A stretch of 64,000 bases of DNA from Elysia chlorotica. Lineage: Eukaryota > Mollusca > Gastropoda > Plakobranchidae. The stretch is from contig RQTK01000215.1 in the NCBI GenBank assembly GCA_003991915.1, positions 62,001 to 126,000 of the forward strand, in the 5' to 3' direction. A program made the translations under genes and the position numbers. Under the pieces are notes generated by a model that saw only the letters and a program-made list of their open reading frames with translations, had not been told where the DNA came from and ran no database searches. Of this stretch, positions 1 to 10,062 are shown one piece after another; position 1 is the first letter of the stretch; every line of letters starts with the position of its first letter.

Positions 1-117
1 TCCTGGGCCTTGAGTCAGTGCTTAGCCTCAACAAGCTCCACACCAGGGACTCCATGCCAAAGCCTGTGTCCGATTCCTTTGTGGCCACCCGCTCCATGCA
101 GTCGCTGGATAAGCTAG
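1..117 (+). CDS. Exon a, partial, cut by the window edge
   Basis: The open frame starts at base 3 and reads through to FVATRSMQSLDKL. The donor is CTAG|GTTTGT with one base left over (phase 1). This base joins CG of the next exon to make GCG (Ala). The splice-border region is repeated in degenerate form at about 285-324 and 466-483. Confidence 0.7.
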   Translation, partial: SWALSQCLASTSSTPGTPCQSLCPIPLWPPAPCSRWIS

Positions 118-2117
118 GTTTGTATTTTACAACAGGGTCTTTCTTTTTCTTTTAAAATTGGAAAAAAAAACAAAAAAAAAAACCCACACAGACACACATG
201 AATGGCCAGATAGAATACCTTCGGACATACGATTAGATAAGAACTACTTTGTTAATTCTCTTTGGGCTAACCGAACCTGACATGTTTGTAGCCACACGCT
301 CTACACAGTCTTTAGATAAACGAGGTTCACACACCGTAACTTGAACTTTCTTTTTTTTTATAAAATGGGGAACACTCCCCCCCCCCCCCCTTTACACGCG
401 CACACATGACTTCTATATTGTCTCTAGGCTAGAAGAATGAAATATCTTCAAAACTCACTCAAAACTGTCGCTGCATAAGTTGGGTTTGTACCACATGACC
501 TTTCTTTTTCCTTATACTATTGGAAATTAAACAAAGCAAAAACAAACTCCACAAACCACACATGAATTAAACCAATCCACATCCTTAATTTAATATGTCT
601 CATTTGTTTCTTCACCAGCGCATGAAGAGTCCCTCCCTTCTGCACTGCAACAATCACAACATTACAGAGCCAGAGAAACCTCTCATCCCAATAGTGTGTC
701 TGTGTCCAGAGTGGGCCAATCTCCTCAGCTGCCCCCGTTTGGCACCAAAGGGTTCCCCCCAGCCAGTGCCACATCCCACGTTGTGGATACCCACTACACC
801 TCATCAAGTGGCGATGAGTGGCTGAGACGAGCTCGTCCACCCTGGCAGAGTGAGTGCAGTGCTGGCGATACCAACGGCAGCAACAGCTACAATGTAGGCA
901 ACGGTCATGCCCGCGGGGACAACCAATACAACAACGGCCACCTAGGACTGTCATCGGCAGCCACCAGTAGCAGCAGTAGTGGCCCTGTAAACAATGGCAT
1001 GTACACCTCCTACTCTGCCTCAAGCAGCGGCGACTATCAGGTGAGTGCATGCTGTCATTAGGCTATTATTATGGCTTTTGTAATAAATACCTTGACATAC
1101 ATGGACCCGTAGCCATAACAAAGACAACAAGTATGGGAATTTGCACCGGTGTGCAATCATAGCTCTCTCGGCTTTGACAGAAGTCCTGATATCCCTGCCC
1201 TGCCTCTGTGTGGCAGCACATAAAGCTGTCTTGGGCTCCACCTGATCTATACACAGCTGTTTGCTCTAACGATGCAGGCAGGAATTTAGTTTAGGTGACA
1301 GTCAAAAACTTCCTCTCTGCTTAGGAGACGATTTATGTTAAGCGCGGTGAGGCAGGCAAGATTAATCACCTGCGGTTAATTTGATCTGACAGGTGAGGTC
1401 GGTGTTATTAGGGAGTGTGCCTAGGAATTGTTGGCGCTGCCTTGCACAGGAAAAATAGTCAGAAAAGCACACATTTCGATTAATTTGTCACCTGTCTAAA
1501 TTTTTCAGCAAAGTCAAGTTTGGTATTATTTAAAAGATCTTTTTCTGCTGCATAAGACGCACCAAAAATTGTTTTATTTGCTTCTTTTACTGTGCTTTTA
1601 CGGACTTCTTTCTTTGACAAGTGCCAGTGATATTTTTTGTTTGTGCATTTGTGATTGATCTCTGAAAAATGGATGTAGTTTATATATAACGCCCACAATT
1701 TTATCAAAAATTGTGCTATTACTTTGCATAAGCTTTGATAACAAGAATGTGAAAAGAGCAATTTAGGGTCAATAGTACTTTTTTTCCACGATTTTTCGTT
1801 TCTTCATACTTTAAAATGTCGCTTTGCGCGATTCCTATCTGTGCAACACAGTGCAACAAAACAGTAATCACAATTATAATCGCAAACCAGTTTGTAATAA
1901 TTATTACTTAGTTATCTATGTTAAAATAATCGTTAAAAATGAAACATTCTGAAGAAAAACATCAGTTTCAACTTCAAGAACTTTGCAGAATATGCGCGAA
2001 CCGTATATTTACCCCAGCAGAAAAAAAAAGAAACTCTTGCTCCAAACGTCTAAACAATTACAGTCACTTATTCCACTAAAAAATGATTGCAGTGAGAGAT
2101 AGAGATAGAGATAGAAA

Positions 2118-2163
<46 letters not shown>

Positions 2164-2245
2164 GAGAAAATAAGAGAGGGAGTATGAGGCGGAGAGACAG
2201 CAGACAGATAGTCAGACAGAAAGACTGACCAAACGAAAGATATAC

Positions 2246-2298
<53 letters not shown>

Positions 2299-5200
2299 AG
2301 TTCAAGTTGCAAAAATAATGATAAAACAGTAGTTATAGTTCAAGTTGCAAAAAAAAGTGTATAAACTTCAATGAAACAAAAGATGAACTATTTCACCCAT
2401 TTCTAAAGTTACTGTCGAACATATTGTGTTCATCACTGTGCATATTGGTCCTTGGATTTGGTTTACACTCTATGCAGCTTTGAAATAACCAACATAAGAC
2501 AGATCAAACTGGATTTACTAATGAACGCGTGTTGACGCAAACAAGATAATCAGAAGTTATAAGGTAGAAACCTTTATCTTTGTATTTTGTTTTATTTGAA
2601 AAAATTCGTTGGTATGACTGTTGACTTATTGATCATTTTCTATGGCTCCTATTTATCTGTGTCACTGTGACCCCATTACTTTAAAACACCATTGCAGTGA
2701 TTAATAAACGTTATTTAACATATATTGTTATTCCAAAGCATGGGGAAATATCCCTTTTAGATTACTTAAAGTTTTTTAACCATTTGATTTTTCATTAAAT
2801 ATCTACAAGTGACTCCGTTTTAAATAAAACCTTATCAAAGGACATTAACACCGAAAGATTAAATTTAGCATCGGCGAGTGAACTCTGCCAAAGTTCACAG
2901 AGGGGCAACGGTCGCACTGTGCGGCGAGGGATAGGCCGGGGGGAAACTAAACGAGCGCAGGCAGACAGCCGTGTATAGCCTAGTTGATGAAGTTGGACAT
3001 TAGAGGAAAAGGAAAGGACCTTTATGTTTACCTTTAGTCTCAAGGGAGATACAAAGCATTAGTTTATCTTCAGCTGTTACCCTTTTTTTTTTGTGTCTTC
3101 TTTGAAATGTTTATGCACTATTTTCATCATTTTTACAAAATGTTAACATTTTTCAGGGTCAGCAGATGAGCATGCACAACTCCCTGGCCAGAGGAGGAAA
3201 TGGCCTGACTCCGATCACATGCTCTTCAGCTGATTCAGAGTTTAGCCAGTAAGTGGTTAGGAACTTGAATTGTTTGCTTAGAATTGTATGTAAGGGCCTG
3301 GGAGAGGGTGGACTTGATTTCCTGTGTCTCAATTGATTCTTAAACTTAAGTTTACATTGTTTTATGGATTTTTTTTATTTGTAAAATGAGTATTAGGTGT
3401 TAATTTTTTCTCTAAGAAAATAATTATTTACTTTGGTGAAGTTCTGAAGAAAAAAGTGTCAAATTCACAGACAACCATGTCATGTGTGGTATTTGTGAAC
3501 AAAAAAATTTTCTTTGCACTCATGTGGTTAAAAAATATATTCATTGCCATGGAAATTTACTGTACTGAGAATGTCAATGTAATTTCAATCAAATCTTCAT
3601 TTATGTGTAGCTTTCCTGCTGATGATGATGAAAACTTCATCCCATTTGAGCTGACGAAAGTGTCCAAGTTTGGTCCCATCTCTCGTCTGAACAAGGCCAG
3701 GAGTGACTACAATGCTGCCGTTCAGGTCACTGCTGATGTGAGTTGCTACAACAGTGTGAGTACTAGAAAGCATAGTTGATGAAAGAGCTTTATGAAATTA
3801 GATAGGGGCAGGTCAGCACAATCTTGCCTCTCACCTTAGGAGACGAAAAATACACCAGACAGAGCACTGTTGTGGGCTCTGTCTGCAAAGGACCAACGCC
3901 TTGCTCTGAAGTCTAATACAGAAAGATCTGGACTAGGCATCGCCATAAAGCAGGCATTCAATAATATACAATTTTGATCTAAAAATGCTCTGCCATTATT
4001 TTCAACTAGATCTTTATTTATGGATGACTGCACTCATATCTAACAAAATTTAATAAGAATCAATTTGTAAGGCACAAAAAAAAAAACGATGTATAAGAGT
4101 AGATAGGTGTATTGCAGGTCTAAAAATTACTAATCAATAAAAACACAAAGGCCTGCAGTTTAAGTTGTTTTTTTTCCCTTTCTGTGCCATCAAGATTTGA
4201 ATGACCACATTTATGGATGTTAAGGTTTTTTTTAGGGCGGTGGGGGTGGGGAGGGTAGCCCTGTGGTGGAACATTGGCTTTCGATGCAGGATGGCTATGG
4301 TTTGAGCTCCGCGTTGGCGGCTTTTCCCCTACTAGTTAGGTTGTTGTCATTTTAATGTAAATCTGCTGAGACAGGAGCCATGGTATCCTTGCGCTGTCTC
4401 TGTGCGGCAGTACGTAAAAATGTTTATATAGTGCTGTCGTTGGACGCTATTCTACAAACAAGCTCTTCGTGGAGAAATAAAATTTACTGGATCCTTTCTC
4501 CCCCTCCCGTGACAGCTGACAAGGCCCAGCTACAGCAATGCTCCTTCATCATATGGACCCAACACCCAGTGTGGCTTCACCAGCATCAGTAGTTCGGCAT
4601 CTGTCTGTTACACAACAGGGTTGCCTCGCAGCGCCTCACACAGCAGACCTGTAGAGAGGCTGGTTGGGGAGCCAGCGGTGAAACCCACAGCCCTGGAGAA
4701 CAGATCCATCTGGGAGTAAGTGGCTCGCTGTTCTTTGTCTTGTTTTTATCTCCTCTTAACTCGACACACAGAGTCACAGTATTTTGCCAGCATTGCTCAT
4801 GAATTCCACTAATTGTTCTCGGAAAATTCATATCTTTGAAGCAATAAAGATGGGAAAACATTTTTGCGGATTTGGAAACTGTAAGCCTTTTCACCTCTTA
4901 AACTACATCTTGTGACTAAATTGAGATATGAAATATTACTTTTACATGTTTTTTGGTTGTAGTCAGTGAAGCAGTATAACTCTTTGTCATTTGTTTTTAT
5001 ATATAGTGAAGCAATCAGGGAGAATCAGGCACAAGTCGCCAATATAAGTTTTGAGTTAGGGACCTTTAAACATAGAAAAAATACTCAATATTGACCTTTT
5101 TTTATGTTCATATTTTCAAATTAACTTTGGTTCTTGAAATGATAGAGGTATAATTTTTTCAACCTCTTAAAGTACATTTGATGATTTTTAACACATTTTG

Positions 5201-5962
5201 AATAACTCCAGAAGTCAGATTTCCGACTTGTTTCCGACTCACCCTGGTTGCTTCACATATATGGACTAAAAATCTTTATTTGGATGTGAATATTATTTCC
5301 AATATTTTGGTTTCTGACACTTTATTTCCACTGTTCCCCCAGGCAAAGCCCATTGCCATCTTACCAGAACATAGCTCAGCTGATGGTTGGGGCAGCTAGT
5401 GCCGTGAGCAACAACGAGAAACTGGCCTATCAACTGCAGGCCGTGGAGCTGGAGATATCATTGGTCAGTGGCGAACTTGCTATTCTGTTGTGTGAAAATT
5501 GGTACCAGTAGTGATTTCCCCAAATGAGTCTAGCTATGGTTATAGTGCCATTTATTAGTTAAATTAGTTGTTTAAATAAATGCATCTTTTAAACGTGAGC
5601 TTAAAAATCCTTGTACATTTAAAAAAAAATAAAACTTTTGGTTTTGCGATGACATTTTCTAGTAATGAACCGTTCTGAGTCAATATGATATGATGTCACT
5701 GTACAGCAGAAAACTATACCACCTTCTCACACCTCCTATCTTTTTGTAAATATCAGAAAACTGGACGGAAACCAGAGCCGGTCATCAAGATGGTCCAGGC
5801 GGCAGTGGGCCCAGGCTTAGAGGGCAAAGGCATGATGGATGTCATTGGCGCTGGAAGTGTCACTGCCTGTCTGAGGGTAAGGTCTTCAATTTAATTTGAT
5901 TTTATCACGATAATAAAAGGAATAAAAATATGAATAATAATATAGTAATAATAATATTTATA

Positions 5963-6008
<46 letters not shown>

Positions 6009-9000
6009 TAATAATAATACTTAATGTTTCTGTTAAATAAACTTACCAATAAGAGCAGGTTTGACATCTTTGATCTCTTGGGGCCCGAAATGGAGCAAGA
6101 GGTAGAACGTTGGTCTCCCAATTGGAAGGTCCATGGTTCAAAATCCACAATCAGTCTCTCTCTCTCCCCTCCTCCTCATCCTTCTTCTCAGTCCCTTTCC
6201 CTCTGGGTATACAGTTTTGTGATCATTGTTGTAAGTCATAAAAAGAAAATTAACGAATTGGGGAAAAATTAAAATAATTTTTTTTTTTTGTATGTGCTTA
6301 TTTTGGACACTTGTTCAAACAAATGGGTAAAGGGTAGCTAAAAATGTGTTCTTTCAACCTTGTAGTTCTGCCCTTTCAAGCAATCCATTGCAAATGGCAC
6401 AGAACTATCTGGGTTTTTTTATCTGTTGTCAAACTAATGCAGATCTAGCATTTGCTTTTTTTCTTTTTCAGGACATGGAATTGGGAAGCGTTTCCAAGGC
6501 AGATGAGAGATTTGCTGACTGGAATGGTAATTTTCAAAACAATATAAAAAAAATGACATAATTTTAAACTCTATTAGGTTTTAAAATAATGAAGTTTTTA
6601 TTTTTTTAGAACAGTTTTTATGTTAATAATTTTATATGTTTCTTAAGAAATGCATAATGAATATTTCTCAAGTCCTTCAAGCATTGCTTTACTGAATTAT
6701 GCTTAATGTCAGTGAAATTCCTGCATAATATGAGATGTAGAGAAAATAACAGAGATGAGACATATTGATGATCATAATTTGTTTTATACAATGAGCATTT
6801 TCTAGAGATCATAAGAGAGATATCAATACCTGGAAACATAAAATGTTTCTGATTGTTCTACCAGGTGTATCGAAATGACGAAAACCCATGTGAGGGACCA
6901 GACTAGAAATTGAGTAGGCCTACTCTCAACACACATCTTACTGGCAGAAAAGTGGAGAAACCCTCTCTCCTGCTTTGCTTGGACCTGCTCGACCTCCGAC
7001 TGCTTCTGGTCGCACTCGAGAGATCTGTTGATCTGTGAACCTCGTGTCATAACGCTCATCGCACCCCCCTGCCATTCTCATCTTTTTTATCTCATCCAAT
7101 TTAGCCTGGGTGCGTTACTGTAACCTTTGTGCATTTGGCATTGGAGTTGTTTGGTTGGTTGTGCTGTGGGTGGCCTTATTACGAGGTCTTGTGATCTCTA
7201 CTTGAAAAGAATTTAGAGGCCAAGTGTTAAAATGTCTCTGTGCAACGTTTCTCAGGCCTCATTTGGGCTTGGAGATTCTCTATTTTGAGTGGAAGGGAAT
7301 GACCATCTTAAAAAATTACCTAGTTTTATACAATAGGCCAAAAAGGCGGATAGTTTTATTAACGGATATGCAAGGGGTGTGGGGGTGGAGAGAACTCTGT
7401 GGATTTTTTAATCTGTAAGTCTAAGTTTAGTAGCATCACCTTTTAATCCCTTCCCTGTTTGATGGCCGTTAAGTAAAGATTTGCTTACAAACAAGCTATA
7501 TCAATTTTTTGGGTGTTTTTTTGTTGTTTTGACGAATTTTATTATTTGTGAAAATATTTTGTTTGAAGCAGATTAAGCAAAAGAATAATAAGGTTATCAC
7601 TAAAACAAAGAAAGCGACAGACTTGAAAGACTTGCATATATTATACATAATATACAAGTCTGCAGAATTTTTGTGTATGACATGTGCCGCTAAGTATATT
7701 ATCTTTCTGTACTGTGAGGTTTCAATTTTGATTTGAATGTGCAATGATGACAGTGTATCTCATTTATGAAGAAAAGACTTTCCTTTTCAATGTTTTGAAT
7801 TGATGATTGTGACACAATTTATTGTGTAAAAGCATAACACAAAAATGTGTTTTGTATCTTTTTCCTTTTTTAAACTTTGTTGGTAAAATTTCAAAGTACA
7901 AATTCATCACATGACCCACCATAAAAAAAAAGCGGTATATATGGAAATGGTGTATTTTAAAGTATTTTTTTTAATGCTGTTAAAACTTGTCAAGTAAAGT
8001 CAAATCAAAGCTAAATATTGGCCGACATTTATTTGAGGCAAAGCCATACTGGTGCCCATGAACAAATTTGCAAGGTTATCTCTTGGATTTTTCTGTTATG
8101 AAAAATAACTGCAATAAATAGCAATTACAAAAAAGTTAATTTAAGAAACGGGTTTTAGAAAGTTTTCAGCAAATTTCCTGGATGAAAATTCCTTACTGCT
8201 GAGAGCTATTTTGTATGCAACAACAGAAGAAAAAAAAAAGGAAAATCTGTTGTTTTAAAAATTGTCCTTCGGTTTTATGCAGGGGCTTTTGATCTTTCTT
8301 TAATTTTAATGCCTTTATTATTGACTGTGTTTGTATTATTTGACACAAATAATGAAATATTAAGCACATGAATAGCATCTATTTGCATGAAGTATTTATG
8401 TTAAATCTTGAGAGCTATACTAGCATTTGACATTGTGTGTCCTAAATAGATGGGTTCACACCTATTGAAAATTATATGATACATTTGCTATGCCTTGAAT
8501 TCCTCTTGTCTTAAGGCATTAATAATCTTACAAATTTTAATATGTGAAAACAGGATGCAATTTTATAGCATCATGCCCTATTTGAGGGTGTATTTTGTGA
8601 AAGTGCTACTCTATTTATCGGAGGATAAAATATTTGTTAAATTATCGTGTAGACATCGTTTTTTTTTATGTGTGCTTCATCGCTTTGATATTGTCCCATT
8701 TGATATTCTTTTGGTTCATAGCATGTTGCATTATTTTGTTTCTCCGTCTTTAATTATAACACAGTGGTCAACAAAGTCTGTTTTTTAAAAAAACAAATGA
8801 ACTTTTCATTGCAAGCCATGTAACTATATTTTTCAAATATAATTGAAAATCTGTTTTTCAGATCTGTCATTTTCTGTGTTTTTTTCTTTTTCTTTTTTTT
8901 TTTATTAGCTCAATCACTTTCAATGGGTAATTGATAAAATTGCTGAGTTATGATTTCAGCCTTAAGTTAAATGTGCTAATTTGCAATTATTTTTCTCTCT

Positions 9001-9419
9001 ACAAAATAATAAGCTCTCTGTTGGAGTTAAGCCTACTTGATAGGATAGAAGCCATATATGCATGATAGCTAGCCATGCATTTCTTGTCGATAAAAGGTTG
9101 GATAGACTATACATATATGAAATAGAATGTTTATTCCATTTAACCACATATTGAAGGCGCAAAAATCTTTCCTTTCTTTTGATATCAAGATTATTGTACT
9201 AGTCAAAGATCCATTCATTGGCTATGTTATGTTTTATGTTTTATCATAACGTAATATTTCTTGATTGTCCCTATAGAAGACTTTGAGAAAGTTAAGGAAA
9301 CACTGAACTACAACTCTGAGTGTACTCCTTTAAACTCAACAGTCACGTCACATACGTGTAAATGGAGTTTGTTTAAGTGCAGTGCTGGCCAAATTGTCGT
9401 AACTCTGTTAACCTTTTGA
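1..9419 (+). CDS. 3' part of an unrecognised multi-exon gene (9 exons visible)
   Basis: Nine exons chain with exact phase agreement: <1-117, 619-1040, 3157-3248, 3611-3737, 4516-4715, 5343-5463, 5757-5876, 6472-6526 and 9277-9419 (stop TGA 9417-9419). The visible protein is about 464 residues and lacks its N-terminus, which lies left of the window. I do not recognise the family. The second exon is low-complexity, rich in Ser, Asn and Gly. The fourth exon (FIPFELTKVSKFGPISR) and the sixth/seventh exons (SNNEKLAYQLQAVELE, then a Gly- and Val-rich block) look like conserved ordered segments. No signal peptide, membrane segment or catalytic motif is visible, so a cytoplasmic scaffold or adaptor is only a guess. 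Every junction has a GT donor and an AG acceptor, mostly with a pyrimidine tract. The gene converges on the NSP-family gene on the opposite strand. The terminal exon is the least certain, because it is duplicated at 9749. Confidence 0.75.
285..324 (+). pseudogene. Duplicated 3' end of exon a with donor site
   Basis: This stretch can be read as FVATRSTQSLDKR, against FVATRSMQSLDKL in exon a. It is followed by a GT donor in the same phase and by similar intron sequence (a T-rich run, then an A-rich and CACACA stretch). About seven of the thirteen codons differ only at synonymous positions. The frame is open back to about 237. No convincing pyrimidine-rich acceptor is seen; the best AG is at 290-291. 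It is either a decayed duplicate or a poorly defined alternative exon. Confidence 0.45.
459..570 (+). repeat. Third, intron-side copy of the exon a border
   Basis: The sequence GTCGCTGCATAAGT followed by GGGTTTGTA matches the exon a end and the start of its intron. The following T-rich, A-rich and CACACATGAAT run matches that after exon a. The coding part is degraded. Together with 285-324 this makes a three-unit degenerate tandem array with spacings of 207 and 159 bp. Confidence 0.5.
619..1040 (+). CDS. Exon b, Ser/Asn/Gly-rich
   Basis: The acceptor is TTCTTCACCAG and the donor is TATCAG|GTGAGT. It contributes 140 full codons plus two bases. The second half is low-complexity, with runs such as SSAATSSSSSG, NGSNSYNVGNG and ASSSGDY. 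This is typical of a disordered linker. Confidence 0.75.
1183..1245 (+). mobile_element. SINE core fragment
   Basis: The stretch ATCCCTGCCCTGCCTCTGTG, then GTGGCAGCACATAAA and CTTGGGCTCC, matches the body of the SINE found throughout the window. The tRNA-like head and the tail are missing. Confidence 0.6.
2088..2295. repeat. Two (GA)n arrays
   Basis: Nearly pure GA runs occupy about 2121-2160 and 2250-2294, with a degenerate GA/GACA stretch between them. The Ser-Leu repeat frames on the other strand are by-products. Confidence 0.95.
3157..3248 (+). CDS. Exon c
   Basis: The acceptor is CATTTTTCAG and the donor is AGCCA|GTAAGT. It encodes GQQMSMHNSLARG and then a Thr/Ser-rich stretch ending in SADSEFS. 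It leaves two bases (CA), which join C of exon d to make CAC (His). Confidence 0.75.
3249..3610 (+). other. Intron c-d
   Basis: AT-rich intron ending in TTATGTGTAG. No repeat or gene is seen in it. Confidence 0.6.
3611..3737 (+). CDS. Exon d, conserved-looking block
   Basis: It encodes FPADDDENFIPFELTKVSK, then FGPISRLNKARSDYN and AAVQVTAD. The donor is GAT|GTGAGT in phase 0. High information content and the lack of low complexity make this one of the best segments for a homology search. Confidence 0.8.
3738..4515 (+). other. Intron d-e with a SINE
   Basis: A 778-bp intron carrying a diverged SINE at 4250-4455. The remainder is AT-rich with short homopolymers. Confidence 0.6.
4250..4455 (+). 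mobile_element. tRNA-derived SINE, head type 1, internally deleted
   Basis: A box-A-like GTGGAACATTGG and GGTTTGAGCTC (box B) open the element. CCTACTAGTTAGG and GAGACAGGAGCCATGGTATCC follow as the body, and the tail TATATAGTGCTG closes it. Part of the body before the tail is deleted. Confidence 0.75.
4516..4715 (+). CDS. Exon e, Ser/Tyr/Pro-rich
   Basis: The acceptor is CCCGTGACAG in phase 0. The exon reads LTRPSYSNAPSSYGPNTQCG and ends at ENRSIW plus GA before GTAAGT. The longer-looking frame that starts earlier and reads DKAQLQQC is the wrong frame for the junctions on both sides. Confidence 0.75.
4716..5342 (+). other. Intron e-f
   Basis: A 627-bp AT-rich intron. No repeat or coding signal recognised. 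Confidence 0.6.
5343..5463 (+). CDS. Exon f
   Basis: After the acceptor TGTTCCCCCAG, the exon begins with G, which completes GAG (Glu). It continues QSPLPSYQNIAQLMVGAASA and SNNEKLAYQLQAVELEISL. The stretch looks helical and ordered. The donor is TTG|GTCAGT in phase 0. Confidence 0.78.
5757..5876 (+). CDS. Exon g
   Basis: Exactly 40 codons in phase 0 on both sides. It reads KTGRKPEPVIKMVQAAVGPG and ends in GAGSVTACLR|GTAAGG. Acceptor AAATATCAG. Confidence 0.78.
5920..6020. repeat. (TAA)n microsatellite
   Basis: Imperfect ATA/TAA repeats run into a clean TAA array at about 5963-6020. Confidence 0.95.
6083..6160 (+). mobile_element. SINE head, type 2
   Basis: GGTAGAACGTTGGTCTCCC, then AATTGGAAGGTCCATGG and TTCAAAATCC, resembles a tRNA with boxes A and B. 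The copy stops at a CT-rich stretch and has no body or tail. Confidence 0.65.
6472..6526 (+). CDS. Exon h, short
   Basis: It encodes DMELGSVSKADERFADWN plus one base, after the strong acceptor TTTTTCTTTTTCAG. The phase 1 donor G|GTAATT pairs exactly with the last exon, where G plus AA gives Glu. Confidence 0.75.
6527..9276 (+). other. Intron h-i, AT-rich
   Basis: A 2.75-kb AT-rich intron. Apart from the inverted-repeat arm at 8951-9146 I see no repeat family or coding segment. Confidence 0.6.
8951..9146 (+). repeat. Left arm of a ~195-bp inverted repeat
   Basis: It is almost identical to the reverse complement of 9549-9742; I count only a few mismatches, including GA against AG near 9088. 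The arms flank the terminal exon of the + strand gene. Confidence 0.92.
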
Positions 9420-9547
9420 TCCAAAAACACTACTTCAGCGTTTGATTTTAAAACACCAGAAAAACCGCTTTATAATTGTGTAGATCTAAAATGGACTAAC
9501 AACAACTCAGTAAAACGCTAGTGAACACATACTATTATTTTGATGAT
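9271..9547 (+). repeat. Direct repeat, copy 1 (contains exon i)
   Basis: It runs from CTATAGAAGAC to TTTTGATGAT and matches 9743-10062. Relative to copy 2 it lacks about 34 bp after GTTTGTTT and differs near GCGTTTGATTTTAAAAC. Confidence 0.92.
9277..9419 (+). CDS. Terminal exon i with stop
   Basis: The acceptor TTGATTGTCCCTATAG gives AA, which completes GAA. The exon reads EDFEKVKETLNYNSECTPLN, then STVTSHTCKWSLF and a tail KCSAGQIVVTLLTF before TGA. In the second copy (9749 onwards) a 34-bp extra segment changes the tail after KWSLF, so the natural C-terminus is uncertain. Confidence 0.65.
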
Positions 9548-9548
9548 G

Positions 9549-9742
9549 GGTAAATGGAATAAACATTCTATTTCATATATGTATAGTCTATCCAACCTTT
9601 TACTGACAAGAAATGCATGGCTAGCTATCATGCATATATGGCTTCTATCCTATCAAGTAGGCTTAACTCCAACAGAGAGCTTATTATTTTGTAGAGAGAA
9701 AAATAATTGCAAATTAGCACATTTAACTTAAGGCTGAAATCA
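9549..9742 (-). repeat. Right arm of the inverted repeat
   Basis: Reverse complement of 8951-9146, lying directly between the two direct-repeat copies. It replaces the pyrimidine tract in front of the second exon copy. Confidence 0.92.
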
Positions 9743-10062
9743 CTATAGAAGACTTTGAGAAAGTTAAGGAAACACTGAACTACAACTCTGAGTGTACTCC
9801 TTTAAACTCAACAGTCACGTCACATACGTGTAAATGGAGTTTGTTTACATTTTTTAAAAATCCCCCCAAAATTTGATTTTAAGTGCAGTGCTGGCCAAAT
9901 TGTCGTAACTCTGTTAACCTTTTGATCCAGAGACACTACTTCAGCGTTGGAGCTTTTATTTTACAGAGCACCAGAAAAACCGCTTTATAATTGTGTAGAT
10001 CTAAAATGGACTAACAACAACTCAGTAAAACGCTAGTGAACACATACTATTATTTTGATGAT
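9743..10062 (+). repeat. Direct repeat, copy 2 (second copy of exon i)
   Basis: It begins at CTATAGAAGAC. The exon-like frame from 9749 is identical to exon i up to KWSLF, then reads TFFKNPPKI and stops at TGA 9874-9876. The AG acceptor is kept, but the sequence before it (GGCTGAAATCACTATAG) is a poor splice site, so this copy is probably not used. Confidence 0.85.

Larger units (their letters stand above)
1041..3156 (+). other. Intron b-c with SINE fragment and GA repeats
   Basis: This is a 2.1-kb AT-rich intron. It holds a SINE core fragment (1183-1245) and two GA arrays separated by a mixed GA/GACA stretch (2088-2295). I see nothing else in it with coding character. Confidence 0.65.
5877..6471 (+). 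other. Intron g-h with TAA array and SINE head
   Basis: It holds a (TAA)n array (about 5920-6020) and a type 2 SINE head (6083-6160), with AT-rich sequence elsewhere. Confidence 0.65.

Noticed and set aside
2076..2312. Ser-Leu repeat frames over GA/CT tracts (also at 20.3, 21.6, 27.5, 31.7, 35.7, 36.5, 42.6, 48.1, 49.3, 55.4 and 59.8 kb)
   Set aside because: They are translations of dinucleotide arrays, open in several frames at once, with no flanking coding sequence.
4380..4592. + strand frame reading into DKAQLQQC
   Set aside because: It crosses an intron border in the wrong phase; exon e in the neighbouring frame fits both junctions.
9540..9731. Small frame repeated at 8962-9162 and 9540-9731
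   Set aside because: It is the same inverted-repeat arm read twice; intronic and without splice signals.
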